A stretch of 64,000 nt of DNA from Alphaproteobacteria bacterium (GCA_017307275.1 JAFKFK010000021.1:1-64000), one strand, 5' to 3'; positions 26,457-35,923 are shown, counted from the first letter of the stretch. Notes: a model not told the origin generated them from the sequence alone. Numbers and translations: made by a program.

Positions 26457-27618
26457 GCCGGGAAGGGCTGAGGCGGCGCTGCCGTTCGGCAAGCAGCGAG
26501 AGGAGTGCGGCCACTACCAGCGCCGCCGCGGCGACGAGCGATGGCGTCGAAAGGCTGCCCGTAGCGTCGTAGAGGTAGCCGGCGAAGATCGGTCCCAGGA
26601 TTTGGCCGAGGCTGAAGGAGACGGTCATCAGCGCAATGCTGCGGCGGGGATCGCCGCTGCTGCCCTGGCGGGCGGCGACCAGACCGAGCGCCGTCAGGCC
26701 CACGAACGTGCCGCCGAGGAAGATCGCCGCGACGATCACGCCGGCGGTTTGCACCCAAAGCGCACTGGCCGCCACGCCGACGGCTTCGACGAGGTTCGCC
26801 ACGACATTGGCACGCATCACGCCCCATCGGGTGCCCAGCGCCGTCCAGAGCGCGACCGACGGCACGGCACTCAGGCCCACCACCAGCCAGATATACGGTT
26901 CGAGATGGGCGATCGCCGGTGCGCCGCGCACGAGATCGACGATGAAGGTCGCGGTGATCACATAGCCGAAACCGAACAGGCCATACGCCACGATCAGCGC
27001 GGCGAAGCCCGGCGAGCCTCCGGCCGCGCGCTGTGTCCGTGCGGTCTGCGGCACCGCTTCGTCCGGCGGCACCAGGGCCGCAACGGCGATGACGGCGGCA
27101 AACGAAAGGGCGGCGCTGGCAAACCAGAGGGTCTGCCAGGAGGCGTGCGCCATCAGCAGCAGCGCCACGAGAACGGCAGAAAGCGCGATGCCGCTGCCGA
27201 CGCCGGCGAAGTGCACGGCAGAGAGCGAGGCGCGGCCGGCAGCCGCGAGCCGGTCGAGCACCAGGGCCGAACTGAAGATCAGGATAAAGGCGCTGGCGGC
27301 GCCGGCGATCAGTCGTAATGCGATGAAGAGCGGCATGGTCGCGGCCGCACCCATGCCGGCGAGGCAGATCGCGTTGACGGCGAGCGCGGCCAGCAGCCAG
27401 GTGCGCCGCGAACCGGGGAGCCGCAGCGCCCCCAGCAGGGCGCCTGCGAGATAGCCGATGAAATTGGCCGAGGCGATCAGGCCGGCCTGTCCCTTGGTGA
27501 GCTGCAGCGCTTCGATCATCGGCGGCAGGATCGGCGTATAGACGAAGCGGCCGATGCCGAGGCCGGCCGCCATCGCCAGAAGGCCGCCGATTGCGAGCAG
27601 GAGAGGGCGTTTTTTCAT
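26440..27618 (-). CDS. MFS transporter, YbfB/YjiJ type
   Basis: The 392-residue protein has twelve predicted hydrophobic segments and the N-terminal GLGIGRFVYTPILPPM signature seen in YbfB/YjiJ-type MFS permeases. It would move a small solute across the inner membrane; the substrate is unknown. ATG 27618 is preferred over a longer upstream frame. It is divergent from lysyl-tRNA synthetase. Confidence 0.83.
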   Translation of the reverse strand: MKKRPLLLAIGGLLAMAAGLGIGRFVYTPILPPMIEALQLTKGQAGLIASANFIGYLAGALLGALRLPGSRRTWLLAALAVNAICLAGMGAAATMPLFIALRLIAGAASAFILIFSSALVLDRLAAAGRASLSAVHFAGVGSGIALSAVLVALLLMAHASWQTLWFASAALSFAAVIAVAALVPPDEAVPQTARTQRAAGGSPGFAALIVAYGLFGFGYVITATFIVDLVRGAPAIAHLEPYIWLVVGLSAVPSVALWTALGTRWGVMRANVVANLVEAVGVAASALWVQTAGVIVAAIFLGGTFVGLTALGLVAARQGSSGDPRRSIALMTVSFSLGQILGPIFAGYLYDATGSLSTPSLVAAAALVVAALLSLLAERQRRLSPSRLNLSK

Positions 27619-27688
27619 TGCAGGCGCGGCACTTTGGGCGCTTCGCGCAATTGACGCAAATGGCCCCCGCACCTAGTTTGCCCGATCC

Positions 27689-29290
27689 ATGTCCCAGATT
27701 GATCGTACCCTCGCCGAGGCCGCGCGCGCGTGGCCATTTGAAGAAGCCCGCAAGCTCGTCGCCCGAATCGGCGAAAAAGCGCCGGCGAAAGGCTACGTGC
27801 TGCTCGAAACCGGCTATGGCCCCTCGGGGCTGCCGCATATCGGCACGTTCGGCGAAGTCGTGCGCACCACGATGGTGCGCCAGGCGTTCCGGCGCCTCAG
27901 CGACGTGCCGGCGCGTTTGTTCTGCTTCTCCGACGACATGGACGGGCTGCGCAAGGTGCCCGACAACGTGCCGAACAAGGAGATGCTGGCACAGCATCTC
28001 GGCAAGCCGCTGACGGCGGTGCCGGATCCGTTCAGCAACGAACATCCGAGCTTCGGTGCGGCCAACAATGCGCGCCTGCGTGCCTTCCTCGATTCTTTCG
28101 GCTTCGAATACGAGTTCCAGTCGGCGACCGATTGGTACAAGTCCGGCCGCTTCGACAAGATGCTGCTGGCCATGCTGCAGCATTACGACGAGGTGCAGGC
28201 GGTGATGCTGCCGACCCTCGGCGAGGAGCGCCGCGCGACTTACTCGATCTTCCTGCCGATCTCGCCCAAGACCGGCCGCGTCCTGCAGGTGCCGCTGGTC
28301 AAGGTCGATGCCGATGCCGGCACGATCGTCTATCGCGACGAGGACGGCACGCTGGTCGAGACGCCGGTCACCGGCGGCAACGTCAAGCTGCAGTGGAAGG
28401 CGGATTGGGCGGGCCGCTGGTTCGCGCTCGACGTCGACTACGAGATGTACGGCAAGGATCTCATTCCGTCGGCCGAGCTGTCGGCCAAGATCGTGAAGAT
28501 CCTGGGCGGCAAGCCGCCTGAAGGTTTCAACTACGAGCTCTTCCTCGACGAGGAGGGCAAGAAGATCTCCAAGTCCAAGGGTAACGGGCTCTCGGTCGAA
28601 GAGTGGCTGCGCTATGCCCCGCCGGAGTCGCTGGCGCTCTACATGCAGCAGCAGCCGCGGCGTGCGAAGCGCCTCTACTTCGACGTGATCCCCCGCGCCG
28701 TCGACGACTATCTCTCCGCCGTCGAGAAGCTGCCGGCCGACGAACCGGCCAAGGCGCTGGAGAATCCCGCCTGGCACATTCACAACGGCACGGCGCCGAC
28801 CAACTCGGCCGCGGGCGTCACCTTCGGCATGCTGCTGAACCTCGCGGGCGTGGCCAATACCGAAGACAAGAACGTGCTGTGGCAGTACCTGCGCCGCTAC
28901 GTGCCGGGCGCCACGCCGGAGAACGCGCCCTATCTCGACCGGCTGCTGGCCGGCGCGGTCGCCTACTACCAGGACTTCGTGAAGGCCTCGAAGAAGTTCC
29001 GCCTGCCCAACGACAAGGAGCGTGCGGCGCTGCAGGACCTCGCCGCGACTTTGCGAAAGATCGACGAAACGGCGACGGCCGAGGTCATCCAGGACGAGGT
29101 CTACGAAGCAGGCAAGCGGCACTTCGCCAAGGAAGAGCTGCGCCAGTGGTTCAAGGCCCTCTATGAAGTGTTGCTGGGCAGCGAGCAGGGGCCGCGCATG
29201 GGGGCGTTCATCAAGCTCTACGGCCGCGACAATGTCGTGAAGCTGATCGAGCGCGCGCTCGCCGGCGAGGATCTGGGGAGGGCGGCCTGA
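27689..29290 (+). CDS. lysK: Lysyl-tRNA synthetase, class I
   Basis: The 533-residue protein has the class I signatures: HIGT (HIGH variant) at 50-53 and KISKS (KMSKS variant) at 292-296. This archaeal-type LysRS replaces the class II enzyme in most alphaproteobacteria. It charges tRNA-Lys with lysine in the cytoplasm. It overlaps no neighbour; the next gene starts 2 bp later. Confidence 0.95.
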   Translation: MSQIDRTLAEAARAWPFEEARKLVARIGEKAPAKGYVLLETGYGPSGLPHIGTFGEVVRTTMVRQAFRRLSDVPARLFCFSDDMDGLRKVPDNVPNKEMLAQHLGKPLTAVPDPFSNEHPSFGAANNARLRAFLDSFGFEYEFQSATDWYKSGRFDKMLLAMLQHYDEVQAVMLPTLGEERRATYSIFLPISPKTGRVLQVPLVKVDADAGTIVYRDEDGTLVETPVTGGNVKLQWKADWAGRWFALDVDYEMYGKDLIPSAELSAKIVKILGGKPPEGFNYELFLDEEGKKISKSKGNGLSVEEWLRYAPPESLALYMQQQPRRAKRLYFDVIPRAVDDYLSAVEKLPADEPAKALENPAWHIHNGTAPTNSAAGVTFGMLLNLAGVANTEDKNVLWQYLRRYVPGATPENAPYLDRLLAGAVAYYQDFVKASKKFRLPNDKERAALQDLAATLRKIDETATAEVIQDEVYEAGKRHFAKEELRQWFKALYEVLLGSEQGPRMGAFIKLYGRDNVVKLIERALAGEDLGRAA

Positions 29291-29292
29291 TC

Positions 29293-29952
29293 GTGGGCGA
29301 TTCGGTCGTTTTCGATTATCTCAATCCGGATGTGCCGCCAGGGTTGCGGCTCCTCGATGTGCCGCTGGTTCGTGCCGATGCGAAGTCGCTCAAGGGCTAC
29401 GGCGAGGTCGTGCGCGACCCCAAGAAGCACCGGATCGAGATCGTTCCCTGGCCGCTGACGGGCTGGCGGCGACTCGATGCCGGCACCGGCATCGAAGGCG
29501 GCACCACCGAAGGCATTTTCGCCTGTGAATGGAAGGGCAATGAGCTGATCGGCCGTAACGAGGCGGTCGGCGGCCACTATGTCATCGGCTTCCGCGATCA
29601 GCCGGAGACGGCGCGGCCCGGCGTGAAGCTGAGCGAGGGGCGCGTGCTCCTGTGGCATTGCAACTATCACCCCGACGGCGGCCAGCTCTTCTGGCCACTC
29701 GATGGCCGGCCGTTCGTGGTGCCGGTCTCGCTGCCGGGCGACGACCTGAAGCCAGAGGCATTCAAGGCCTTCTGGTCGGACGGCAGCTTTGGCATCTACA
29801 TCCATCCGGGCGTCTGGCACGAAGGCGTGTTTCCCGTGAACCCGACAGGCCGCTTCTTCGACAAGCAGGGCAAGGTGCATGCGCGCGTGAGCTGCGACCT
29901 CGCCCGTGAATTCGGCGTGCTGTTGGCAGTGCCGCTTCCCCACAGTCTCTAG
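29293..29952 (+). CDS. Ureidoglycolate lyase (AllA)-like protein
   Basis: The 219-residue protein resembles the AllA ureidoglycolate lyase family: the N-terminal LKGYGEVV segment, a cupin-like core, and the GVWHEGVFPV stretch with a likely metal-binding His. It would release urea and glyoxylate from ureidoglycolate if the function is conserved, but no other allantoin genes are nearby. It starts at GTG 29293, 2 bp after lysK, and is probably co-transcribed with it. Confidence 0.65.
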   Translation: MGDSVVFDYLNPDVPPGLRLLDVPLVRADAKSLKGYGEVVRDPKKHRIEIVPWPLTGWRRLDAGTGIEGGTTEGIFACEWKGNELIGRNEAVGGHYVIGFRDQPETARPGVKLSEGRVLLWHCNYHPDGGQLFWPLDGRPFVVPVSLPGDDLKPEAFKAFWSDGSFGIYIHPGVWHEGVFPVNPTGRFFDKQGKVHARVSCDLAREFGVLLAVPLPHSL

Positions 29953-29988
29953 AACGACAGCCATTGGCGCTTTTTTGTGCTTGTCTAT

Positions 29989-30029
29989 GTATATTCCTTG
30001 GAATATTTAATATATTCCAAGGAATATAC
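29989..30029. promoter_or_regulatory. Doubled palindromic MarR-type operator
   Basis: Two 16-bp dyads, ATATTCC-TT-GGAATAT (29991-30006) and ATATTCC-AA-GGAATAT (30012-30027), sit 21 bp apart centre to centre (two helical turns). Together they also form one perfect 18-bp inverted repeat with a 5-nt centre. TTGTCT at 29981 may be a -35 element. The site lies 11 bp before the nitroreductase start and its MarR gene is downstream, so it is probably the autoregulatory operator. Confidence 0.75.
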
Positions 30030-30040
30030 AGGAGATTTCC

Positions 30041-31186
30041 ATGGCTCTTTCGCGCAAGGCTTTCCTCCGGATATTGGGCGGTGGTGTCGTGGTTGCGGCG
30101 GGAGCGGTCATGGTGATCCCACGGCTGGACGCTATGCCGGCCGCCGCGATCGAGGGCTGGGCTGGTCCCGCACCATCGGACACCGACCCGCGCCGGCGCG
30201 CCCTGGCCTGGGCGCTGCTGGCACCCAATCCGCACAATCTGCAATCCTGGGCGGTCGACCTCTCCCAGCCCGATACGATCCTGCTCCATGTCGACAGCAG
30301 GCGATTGCTGCCCGCGACCGACCCGTTCTCGCGCCAGATCCTGATCGGGCATGGTTGTTTTCTCGAGATCCTGGCGATGGCGGCGGCGGCCGAGGGCTGG
30401 CGCGCCGACGTTTCGCTCTTCCCTGCGGGCGAGTGGTCGCTGGACAGGCCGGTCGCGCGCATCGTCTTTACGCGGCAATCCGGCACGGCCGTCGATCCGC
30501 TGTTTGCCGAGGTGCCGCGCCGGCGCACGGTGAAGACCAAGTACGAGGCAAGGCCACTCGATCCCGCGCATCGCACCGCGCTGCTTGCGGCTCACACAGC
30601 GCCCGCGCTGCCGCTGTCGATCGTCGACGAGGCCGACAAGGTAGAGCGCCTGCGGGCGCTCGCCATCGCTGGTTCTGAGCTCGAGATGAACACGTATCTC
30701 ACCCACAAGGAGAGCATCGACGTCGTGCGCATCGGCGCTGCCGAGATCGCGGCCCACCGCGATGGCATTGCGCTGAAAGGACCGATGATCTGGGCGTTGC
30801 GCCAGGCCGGGCAAATGACGCCCGAGAAGGCGATGACTCCCGGCACGCTCGCCTGGAGCGGCGGCCGCGACTATGTCCTGGCAGGCTATGCCAGCGCGCG
30901 GGCGTTCGGTTGGATCGCCAGTGCCGACAACACGCGCGCTACGCAGATCGCCGTCGGCCGTGCCTTCGTGCGTCTGCAGCTCAAGGCGACGTCGCTCGGC
31001 GTGGCGTTGCAACCGCATAGCCAGACCCTGCAGGAATATTCCGAGATGGCCGAGCTGCGCGCAGCCATGCACAGAGAAACCAATGTGGCAGGCGACGCCA
31101 CGCTGCAGATGCTCTTCCGGCTAGGCTATGCTGCCGACCCTGGCCCGTCACCAAGACGGGCGCTGCAGAGTCTCCTGGCCGCATGA
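30041..31186 (+). CDS. Acg-like nitroreductase-family protein with twin-arginine-type signal
   Basis: The 381-residue protein begins with SRKAFLRILGGGVVVAAG, which resembles a secretion or membrane-anchor signal with a basic n-region. The rest resembles FMN-binding nitroreductase-fold proteins of the Acg type: LLAPNPHNLQSWAVDL near the N-terminus and ALQPHSQTLQEYSEM in the second half. It may be a redox or stress protein outside the cytoplasm. It is transcribed from behind a doubled dyad and overlaps the MarR gene by 4 bp, so both form one operon. Substrate unknown. Confidence 0.72.
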   Translation: MALSRKAFLRILGGGVVVAAGAVMVIPRLDAMPAAAIEGWAGPAPSDTDPRRRALAWALLAPNPHNLQSWAVDLSQPDTILLHVDSRRLLPATDPFSRQILIGHGCFLEILAMAAAAEGWRADVSLFPAGEWSLDRPVARIVFTRQSGTAVDPLFAEVPRRRTVKTKYEARPLDPAHRTALLAAHTAPALPLSIVDEADKVERLRALAIAGSELEMNTYLTHKESIDVVRIGAAEIAAHRDGIALKGPMIWALRQAGQMTPEKAMTPGTLAWSGGRDYVLAGYASARAFGWIASADNTRATQIAVGRAFVRLQLKATSLGVALQPHSQTLQEYSEMAELRAAMHRETNVAGDATLQMLFRLGYAADPGPSPRRALQSLLAA

Positions 31187-31641
31187 CAGAACCGCCGCTT
31201 GCCTTCCGCATCGTCAACTGGATCGCCATCATCGACCAGTTGACCACGACCGAGGGCAATCGCCTCCTGAAGCCGCTCGGTTTGCCGCTGCCGCAGCTCG
31301 TGGTGCTGAACCACTTCAGCCATCGCCCGGACGAAGCCAAGACCGTGACGTCGATCGCCCGCGCGCTGCAACAACCGCAACCGGGCGTCACCAAGACGGT
31401 GCAGAAGATGGTGGCGCTGGGCTTCCTGCGCGAACGCAGCAACGGCGCTGACGGACGCTCCAAGTTTCTGGTTCTCACGCCGGCCGGGCTTGCCAAGCAT
31501 CGCGCTGCGGTGGCGGCGCTGACACCATGGACTCAGCGCGCCTTCGCGGACTGGTCGGAGAAGGACCAGCGTACGCTGTTTGCGATGCTCGACCGACTCA
31601 AGATCTGGTTCGACCGGGATCGAGACCAGCCGCGGCCATGA
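31183..31641 (+). CDS. MarR-family transcriptional regulator
   Basis: The 152-residue protein has a winged helix-turn-helix core (VTSIARALQQPQPGVTKTVQ, then KMVALGFLRER) and helical dimerisation ends, a normal length for MarR. It is translationally coupled to the nitroreductase gene (ATGA overlap) and probably represses the operon from the AT-rich dyads at 29989-30029. Its 3' end overlaps the convergent TetR gene by 44 bp. Confidence 0.87.
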   Translation: MTEPPLAFRIVNWIAIIDQLTTTEGNRLLKPLGLPLPQLVVLNHFSHRPDEAKTVTSIARALQQPQPGVTKTVQKMVALGFLRERSNGADGRSKFLVLTPAGLAKHRAAVAALTPWTQRAFADWSEKDQRTLFAMLDRLKIWFDRDRDQPRP

Positions 31642-32233
31642 AAACGCCGGCCAGCGCCGACGTTGCTTCGGGCTGCTCGAGCGCTGCGCCATCTTGCGCC
31701 AGCATCTCCCAGACCGTGCCTTCGACGGCGGCCATCGCGACGGCAAGGCGCGCGACATTCGGCACGCCTTCGGCCAGCGGTGCCAGCTTGGCCCGGAACG
31801 CCGACGCATAGCTTCGCGCCTCCTCGATGATGGCCTGGCGGCCCTGTACCTCGGGCAGCGCGTCGCGCAGCGCCAGCGACAGGTCGAGGCTGCTACGCTT
31901 CTCGGTGAGGAACGCGGCCATGGCACGACCGATCCCTTCCTCGAGATTCGCTGCGCCCGTGAGGTCGACGCCGATCGCGGCCGACAGAAGCTTGCGCGTG
32001 CGGCGGCGCACGATCTCGACGGCGATCGCGGCGCGGTTGGGGAAGTACTGATAGAGCGAGCCGACGGATACGCCCGCGAGCTCCGCTACCTTCGTGGTGG
32101 TGCAGGCGGCCCATCCGCCGTCGCGCAAAATGCGAATCGCGGCCTCGACGATGGCATCCACGGTCGCGGTGGAACGATCCTGCGATGGCTTCTTGCGCGG
32201 CTTCAACGCGGTCGGCACGGCGGCGGCTCCCAT
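31598..32233 (-). CDS. TetR-family transcriptional regulator
   Basis: The 211-residue protein has a TetR helix-turn-helix (IVEAAIRILRDGG, VAELAGVSVGSLYQYFPNR). The start at 32233 (MGAAAVPTALKPRKK) is chosen because the longer frame upstream reads into the divergent SDR gene. It is divergent from the SDR with a 61-bp gap and probably controls it. Confidence 0.85.
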   Translation of the reverse strand: MGAAAVPTALKPRKKPSQDRSTATVDAIVEAAIRILRDGGWAACTTTKVAELAGVSVGSLYQYFPNRAAIAVEIVRRRTRKLLSAAIGVDLTGAANLEEGIGRAMAAFLTEKRSSLDLSLALRDALPEVQGRQAIIEEARSYASAFRAKLAPLAEGVPNVARLAVAMAAVEGTVWEMLAQDGAALEQPEATSALAGVFMAAAGLDPGRTRS

Positions 32234-32294
32234 GCGAATGGACGATGGTCGGGGCTGCTCCCATCTTCGACTGAGATCAGCCGGAGTCAAAGCC

Positions 32295-33248
32295 ATGTCG
32301 TCGATCGTCCATCTTGTTACTGGCGCCACCTCGGGCGTTGGCCTCGAACTCGCTCGGGCACTGCTCGCCGACTCCGCGCACCAACTGATCGTCGGAGCTC
32401 GCCGTCCGGCGGCTGCAACGACGCTGCGCGCACTGGCCGGCCCGGACCGGCTCGCCATATTGCCATTGGACCTAGCTTCGCTGGCCTCGACCCATGCCTT
32501 TGCCGATCTCGTCGAAGCCCGGCTCGCCGATACGCGGCTGGCGTCGCTCGCTGCCAATGCAGGCCTGCAGATCGTAGGCCCGCGACGCCTGACCACGGAT
32601 GGCTACGAGGAAACCTTTCAGGCCAACTGGCTCGCGCACGCCGTGCTGATCGACCGGCTGCGACCGTTGATGATGCCTCGGGCGCCGGTGGCAATCACCG
32701 CCAGCGGCACGCACGATCCGGCGGATGTCGGCGCCCGCCGGTTCGGCTTTCGCGGTGGCATTTATGTCGGCATCGATCGCGTCGCGCGCGGCGATCTCGA
32801 TGCGGCAGTGCCGGTCAAGCAGCAAGGCATGGACCGCTATGCCACCTCCAAGCTCTGCGCGATTCTCGATGTCTACGCACTGGCCCGACGTGGGCCGCCG
32901 GAAGGGCCGCGCTTCTTTGCCTTCGATCCCGGTCTCATGCCGGGCACGGGCCTGGCGCGCGAGCGGTCGAGCGTCGAGCGCTGGGCCTGGTCGAACCTGA
33001 TGCCGCTGCTGGCGTACGTCATGCCGGGCGCCAGCACGCCGCACCGTTCGGCGGCCGCCTATGCCCAGCTCCTGACCGGTCGTGTCTTCGCGCAGGAGAC
33101 GGGTGTCCATCTCGACTTCACGCTGGCCGCGACGCCGAGTTCTCCGGATTCCCATCGCATCGACTGGCAGGACGAAGTGGTCGACTTCGCCCGCGCCGTG
33201 GCTCAGGCCTCGCGCCCCACCGCCGACCGCGTGACGGCATCGAGATAG
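32295..33248 (+). CDS. SDR-family oxidoreductase
   Basis: The 317-residue protein has the NAD(P) motif TGATSGVG near the N-terminus, the NAG motif in AANAGLQ and the catalytic YATSK. GGAG lies 8 nt before ATG 32295. Substrate unknown; it resembles protochlorophyllide-reductase-like SDRs in layout. TetR genes flank it on both sides, and its 3' end overlaps the convergent TetR by 46 bp. Confidence 0.83.
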   Translation: MSSIVHLVTGATSGVGLELARALLADSAHQLIVGARRPAAATTLRALAGPDRLAILPLDLASLASTHAFADLVEARLADTRLASLAANAGLQIVGPRRLTTDGYEETFQANWLAHAVLIDRLRPLMMPRAPVAITASGTHDPADVGARRFGFRGGIYVGIDRVARGDLDAAVPVKQQGMDRYATSKLCAILDVYALARRGPPEGPRFFAFDPGLMPGTGLARERSSVERWAWSNLMPLLAYVMPGASTPHRSAAAYAQLLTGRVFAQETGVHLDFTLAATPSSPDSHRIDWQDEVVDFARAVAQASRPTADRVTASR

Positions 33249-33856
33249 GCCGTTACCAGGCGCACGATTTCGTCCTCGAACGCGCGGCTTCTGAAAAAGG
33301 GCTGCTCTTCGAGCACCGCGGCGCGGATGGTGCCCATCATGCTGCGTGACAGCACGAACACCTGCTCTGGCGACAATGTGGTCAGCACCGGCTTCGGTCC
33401 GCGGCCGATTTGCTCACTGGCATGGGCGATAAAGGCTGCCAGAGGCTCCATTGTCTCCAAGCCGCGTCCTTGCGCCAGGATTGCCTGCAGCACGGCCTTG
33501 CGGGCGCGCTGGCGTCCGCGAAAGGCATTTACAATCGCACGCACCATGGCGCGTACACGGCCCTCGACCAAGGGATGGGCTTCGGCCTGCAGCGCACGGC
33601 CGACATCGCTCAACGCCAGTTCGAGTTCCTGCTGTGCCAGGGTGAGCAGGATCGCGGTCTTGTCGCCGAAATACTGATAGAGCGTGCCGACACTGACGCC
33701 TGCCCGCTCGGCAACGGCGTTGGTCGTAAAGCCGCCGAGCCCGCTGGCTTCCAAAACCTGAGCCGCGGCCTCCAGAATTGCAGCCACCGTCTCGGTGGCT
33801 CGTGCCTGACGCGGAATTCGGCGTTTGTTTCCAACAGGTTGGCGGCGTGTTGCCAT
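33203..33856 (-). CDS. TetR-family transcriptional regulator
   Basis: The 217-residue protein has a TetR helix-turn-helix (ILEAAAQVLEASGLGGF, VAERAGVSVGTLYQYFGDK). It is divergent from a sterol-desaturase-family gene and the 15-bp palindrome at 33892-33906 lies between them, so it probably represses itself and that gene. Confidence 0.88.
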   Translation of the reverse strand: MATRRQPVGNKRRIPRQARATETVAAILEAAAQVLEASGLGGFTTNAVAERAGVSVGTLYQYFGDKTAILLTLAQQELELALSDVGRALQAEAHPLVEGRVRAMVRAIVNAFRGRQRARKAVLQAILAQGRGLETMEPLAAFIAHASEQIGRGPKPVLTTLSPEQVFVLSRSMMGTIRAAVLEEQPFFRSRAFEDEIVRLVTAYLDAVTRSAVGREA

Positions 33857-33891
33857 GACGGGTGTCCGAATGGGAAGGCGAGTCCAGAAAC

Positions 33892-33906
33892 ATGAGCATT
33901 GCTCAT
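33892..33906. promoter_or_regulatory. Palindromic TetR operator
   Basis: Perfect dyad ATGAGCA-T-TGCTCAT between the divergent tetR and sterol-desaturase genes. The TGAGCA half-site is common in TetR-type operators. It sits 35 bp before the ATG at 33941. Confidence 0.7.
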
Positions 33907-33940
33907 ATTATTTGTTGGCGCAAAGACTATGGAGCGCTTC

Positions 33941-34828
33941 ATGGACCGGCTTGCCTCGCTCTACCTCATCATCCTGCCGCTCGTGATCGGCGCCGCACTG
34001 ATCGAAGGTCTGGTGCTCTCGAAGAAGCGTGCGGAACGTTACGACTGGAAAAGCTCGGCCTGCTCACTGGCCGATCTCGGCGGCCGCCGTCTGCTCGCGC
34101 TCATCCCCTATACCTTCGCAGCACCCTGGCTGGATTGGGTCTGGGAACATCGGCTGTTCACTCAGTCGCTCGACGAAGTGGGGGCGGTGCTGCTGCTCTT
34201 CGTCGGGCTGGAGTTCTTTTACTACTGGTACCATCGCACCAGTCATACGGTGCGGTGGTTCTGGGCGTCGCATTCGGTGCATCACTCGCCCAACCAGCTC
34301 AATCTTGCCGCAGCCTATCGTCTCGGCTGGTTCGGCAAGTTCACCGGCACGTCGCTCTTCTTCACGCCGTTGGTCCTGCTGGGCTTCACGCCGGTCACCG
34401 TGCTGACCGCGCTGTTCCTCAACCTGCTCTATCAGTTCTGGCTGCATGCCGACTGGGTGCCGAAGCTCGGCTGGCTGGAATATGTGCTGAACACGCCCTC
34501 CAGCCATCGTGTCCATCACGCCCGCAACCCGGCGTATCTCGACGCCAACTTTGGCGGCGTGCTGATCGTCTTTGATCGGCTGTTCGGAACCTACGTCGCG
34601 GAGCGCAAGGACCTGCCGTGCGATTTCGGTCTGGTCTCGCCCGTGGTCTCCTCGCGCAATCCGCTGGCGATCAATGTCGGTCCCTGGATCGGCCTTGCGA
34701 AGGACCTCGCTTCGGCCCGGTCGCTACGCGAAGCATGGATGTATCTGTTCGGTCCGCCGGGCTGGAGGCCCGATGGCAAGGGCCTGACGGCGGCCGAACT
34801 GCGCCGGGCGAATGCAACGGTAGCCTAG
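33941..34828 (+). CDS. Sterol desaturase / fatty acid hydroxylase family membrane protein
   Basis: The 295-residue membrane protein has the conserved His clusters YHRTSH, SHSVHHS and HRVHHARN for di-iron binding, between hydrophobic helices. It would hydroxylate or desaturate a membrane lipid. ATG 33941 has GGAG 6 nt upstream; ATG 33929 lacks one. It is regulated with the divergent TetR gene, so it is probably inducible, unlike the paralogue at 25.3 kb, which has no regulator beside it. Confidence 0.83.
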   Translation: MDRLASLYLIILPLVIGAALIEGLVLSKKRAERYDWKSSACSLADLGGRRLLALIPYTFAAPWLDWVWEHRLFTQSLDEVGAVLLLFVGLEFFYYWYHRTSHTVRWFWASHSVHHSPNQLNLAAAYRLGWFGKFTGTSLFFTPLVLLGFTPVTVLTALFLNLLYQFWLHADWVPKLGWLEYVLNTPSSHRVHHARNPAYLDANFGGVLIVFDRLFGTYVAERKDLPCDFGLVSPVVSSRNPLAINVGPWIGLAKDLASARSLREAWMYLFGPPGWRPDGKGLTAAELRRANATVA

Positions 34829-34863
34829 CGTTCGAGAGGGAATCCGGGCCGTAGACGGAGACG

Positions 34864-34899
34864 AAAAAAAAGGGGCGCGGACCGTGAGGTCCGCGCCCC
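34864..34899 (-). terminator. Rho-independent terminator of the small lipoprotein gene
   Basis: A perfect 12-bp stem (GGGGCGCGGACC / GGTCCGCGCCCC) with a GTGA loop is followed on the minus strand by eight T residues. It lies 80 bp after the stop of the minus-strand glycine-zipper lipoprotein gene. It may also block read-through on the plus strand, though it has no U-tract there. Confidence 0.9.
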
Positions 34900-34979
34900 T
34901 CTCACTTGCCTAGGCAACGCAGTCGGGCCGTGGTGGGTGGGTGGGAGGACCGAGTTCGTACCTAGGCTGAGCTCCTCAA

Positions 34980-35189
34980 TTACCGTCGCGGGGCTGTCGC
35001 GGCGCCGACGCCGGCGCCAACCGCGCCGCCGACCAGTGCGCCCGGCAGAAGGCCAATGGGCGTCAGGGCGCCGATGAGGGCGCCTGTACCGGCACCAATT
35101 CCGCCGCCGGTGACGGCTCTCTGACCCCACGTTTCGCCGCAAGCGGCGAGGCCGAGGGCCAAAGCGGAAATGGTGATGAATTTCAACAT
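34980..35189 (-). CDS. Small glycine-zipper lipoprotein
   Basis: The 69-residue precursor has a lipobox LAAC after a short hydrophobic signal (ITISALALGLAAC). The mature part is almost all Gly, Ala and Leu with repeated GxxxG spacing, typical of glycine-zipper outer-membrane lipoproteins. Such proteins are often envelope-stress related. GGGAG lies about 10 nt before the start. It has its own terminator, supporting a strongly transcribed gene. Confidence 0.8.
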   Translation of the reverse strand: MLKFITISALALGLAACGETWGQRAVTGGGIGAGTGALIGALTPIGLLPGALVGGAVGAGVGAATAPRR

Positions 35190-35285
35190 CTTAACTGACT
35201 CCCAGTGACTTGGCTGACAGCGGGAACACCTCCCCACCGCCACGCGTTCGGACAGCAACGACCGCGGAGGAGTACAGTTCCACAA

Positions 35286-35852
35286 ATGGCTCGCTGGCGC
35301 TGTGTCCTTCCTGTGACCCTAGCCGCCCTCCTGGCGGCCCTGCCGGGGTGGGCGCAGACCGTGGGCGGGGCGGACTACGCCCCGCAGTACGACTTTTCGG
35401 AGTTCTGGGCTGTCACGGACGGACGGCAGTTTCAGGTGATTGTTGCCGGCAATCCCTTTCCGGCGCTGCCGGCGGATGAGGTCAAGCGCCGCCTGCTGCC
35501 GGTCATGCAGGCGAACAAGCCCCGGCCCAACCTGACCTTCACCTACGAGACGCCGCCCGAAGAGGTCCGGCCCAGCTATCGGCTGGTCCTGGTGTTCGAT
35601 CCTGCCAATGATCTGACCGCGGCGCGGGTCTGCTCGGGCCAAGCCTTCCTGAAGCCGATTACTCCGGGCCGCGTCTATGTTTTCGGCGTTTATTGCCGCA
35701 ACGACCTCGCCTTGTCGCAAACCACTGCGTGGACCCAGGCGTCTGGCCCTGACGATCCTCGACTGGGTGCGATGTTTGCCCAGCTCTTCCTTGTCCTGTT
35801 CGACGATCGGCGCTGGCGCCGCTTCCCCTTCGAGCCCCGGTTCGGCCGTTAG
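35286..35852 (+). CDS. Secreted protein of unknown function
   Basis: The 188-residue protein has a cleavable signal peptide ending near GWAQTVGG. The mature part has two Cys residues (in RVCSGQ and VYCRND) that could form a disulfide, and an otherwise mixed alpha/beta composition. I do not recognise the family. It precedes a small membrane protein gene by 71 bp on the same strand. Confidence 0.7.
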   Translation: MARWRCVLPVTLAALLAALPGWAQTVGGADYAPQYDFSEFWAVTDGRQFQVIVAGNPFPALPADEVKRRLLPVMQANKPRPNLTFTYETPPEEVRPSYRLVLVFDPANDLTAARVCSGQAFLKPITPGRVYVFGVYCRNDLALSQTTAWTQASGPDDPRLGAMFAQLFLVLFDDRRWRRFPFEPRFGR

Positions 35853-35923
35853 GCATCGCGACAGGCCGCTTGGCCGCCGGTTCAGGATGTGCGACTGGTC
35901 CGCCCTCGTGGTGGGAGAAGCCG

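Noticed and set aside
26423..29122. 899-codon minus-strand frame across the MFS and lysK genes
   Set aside because: Runs antisense to lysK and out of frame through the MFS gene; composition is that of a shadow frame.
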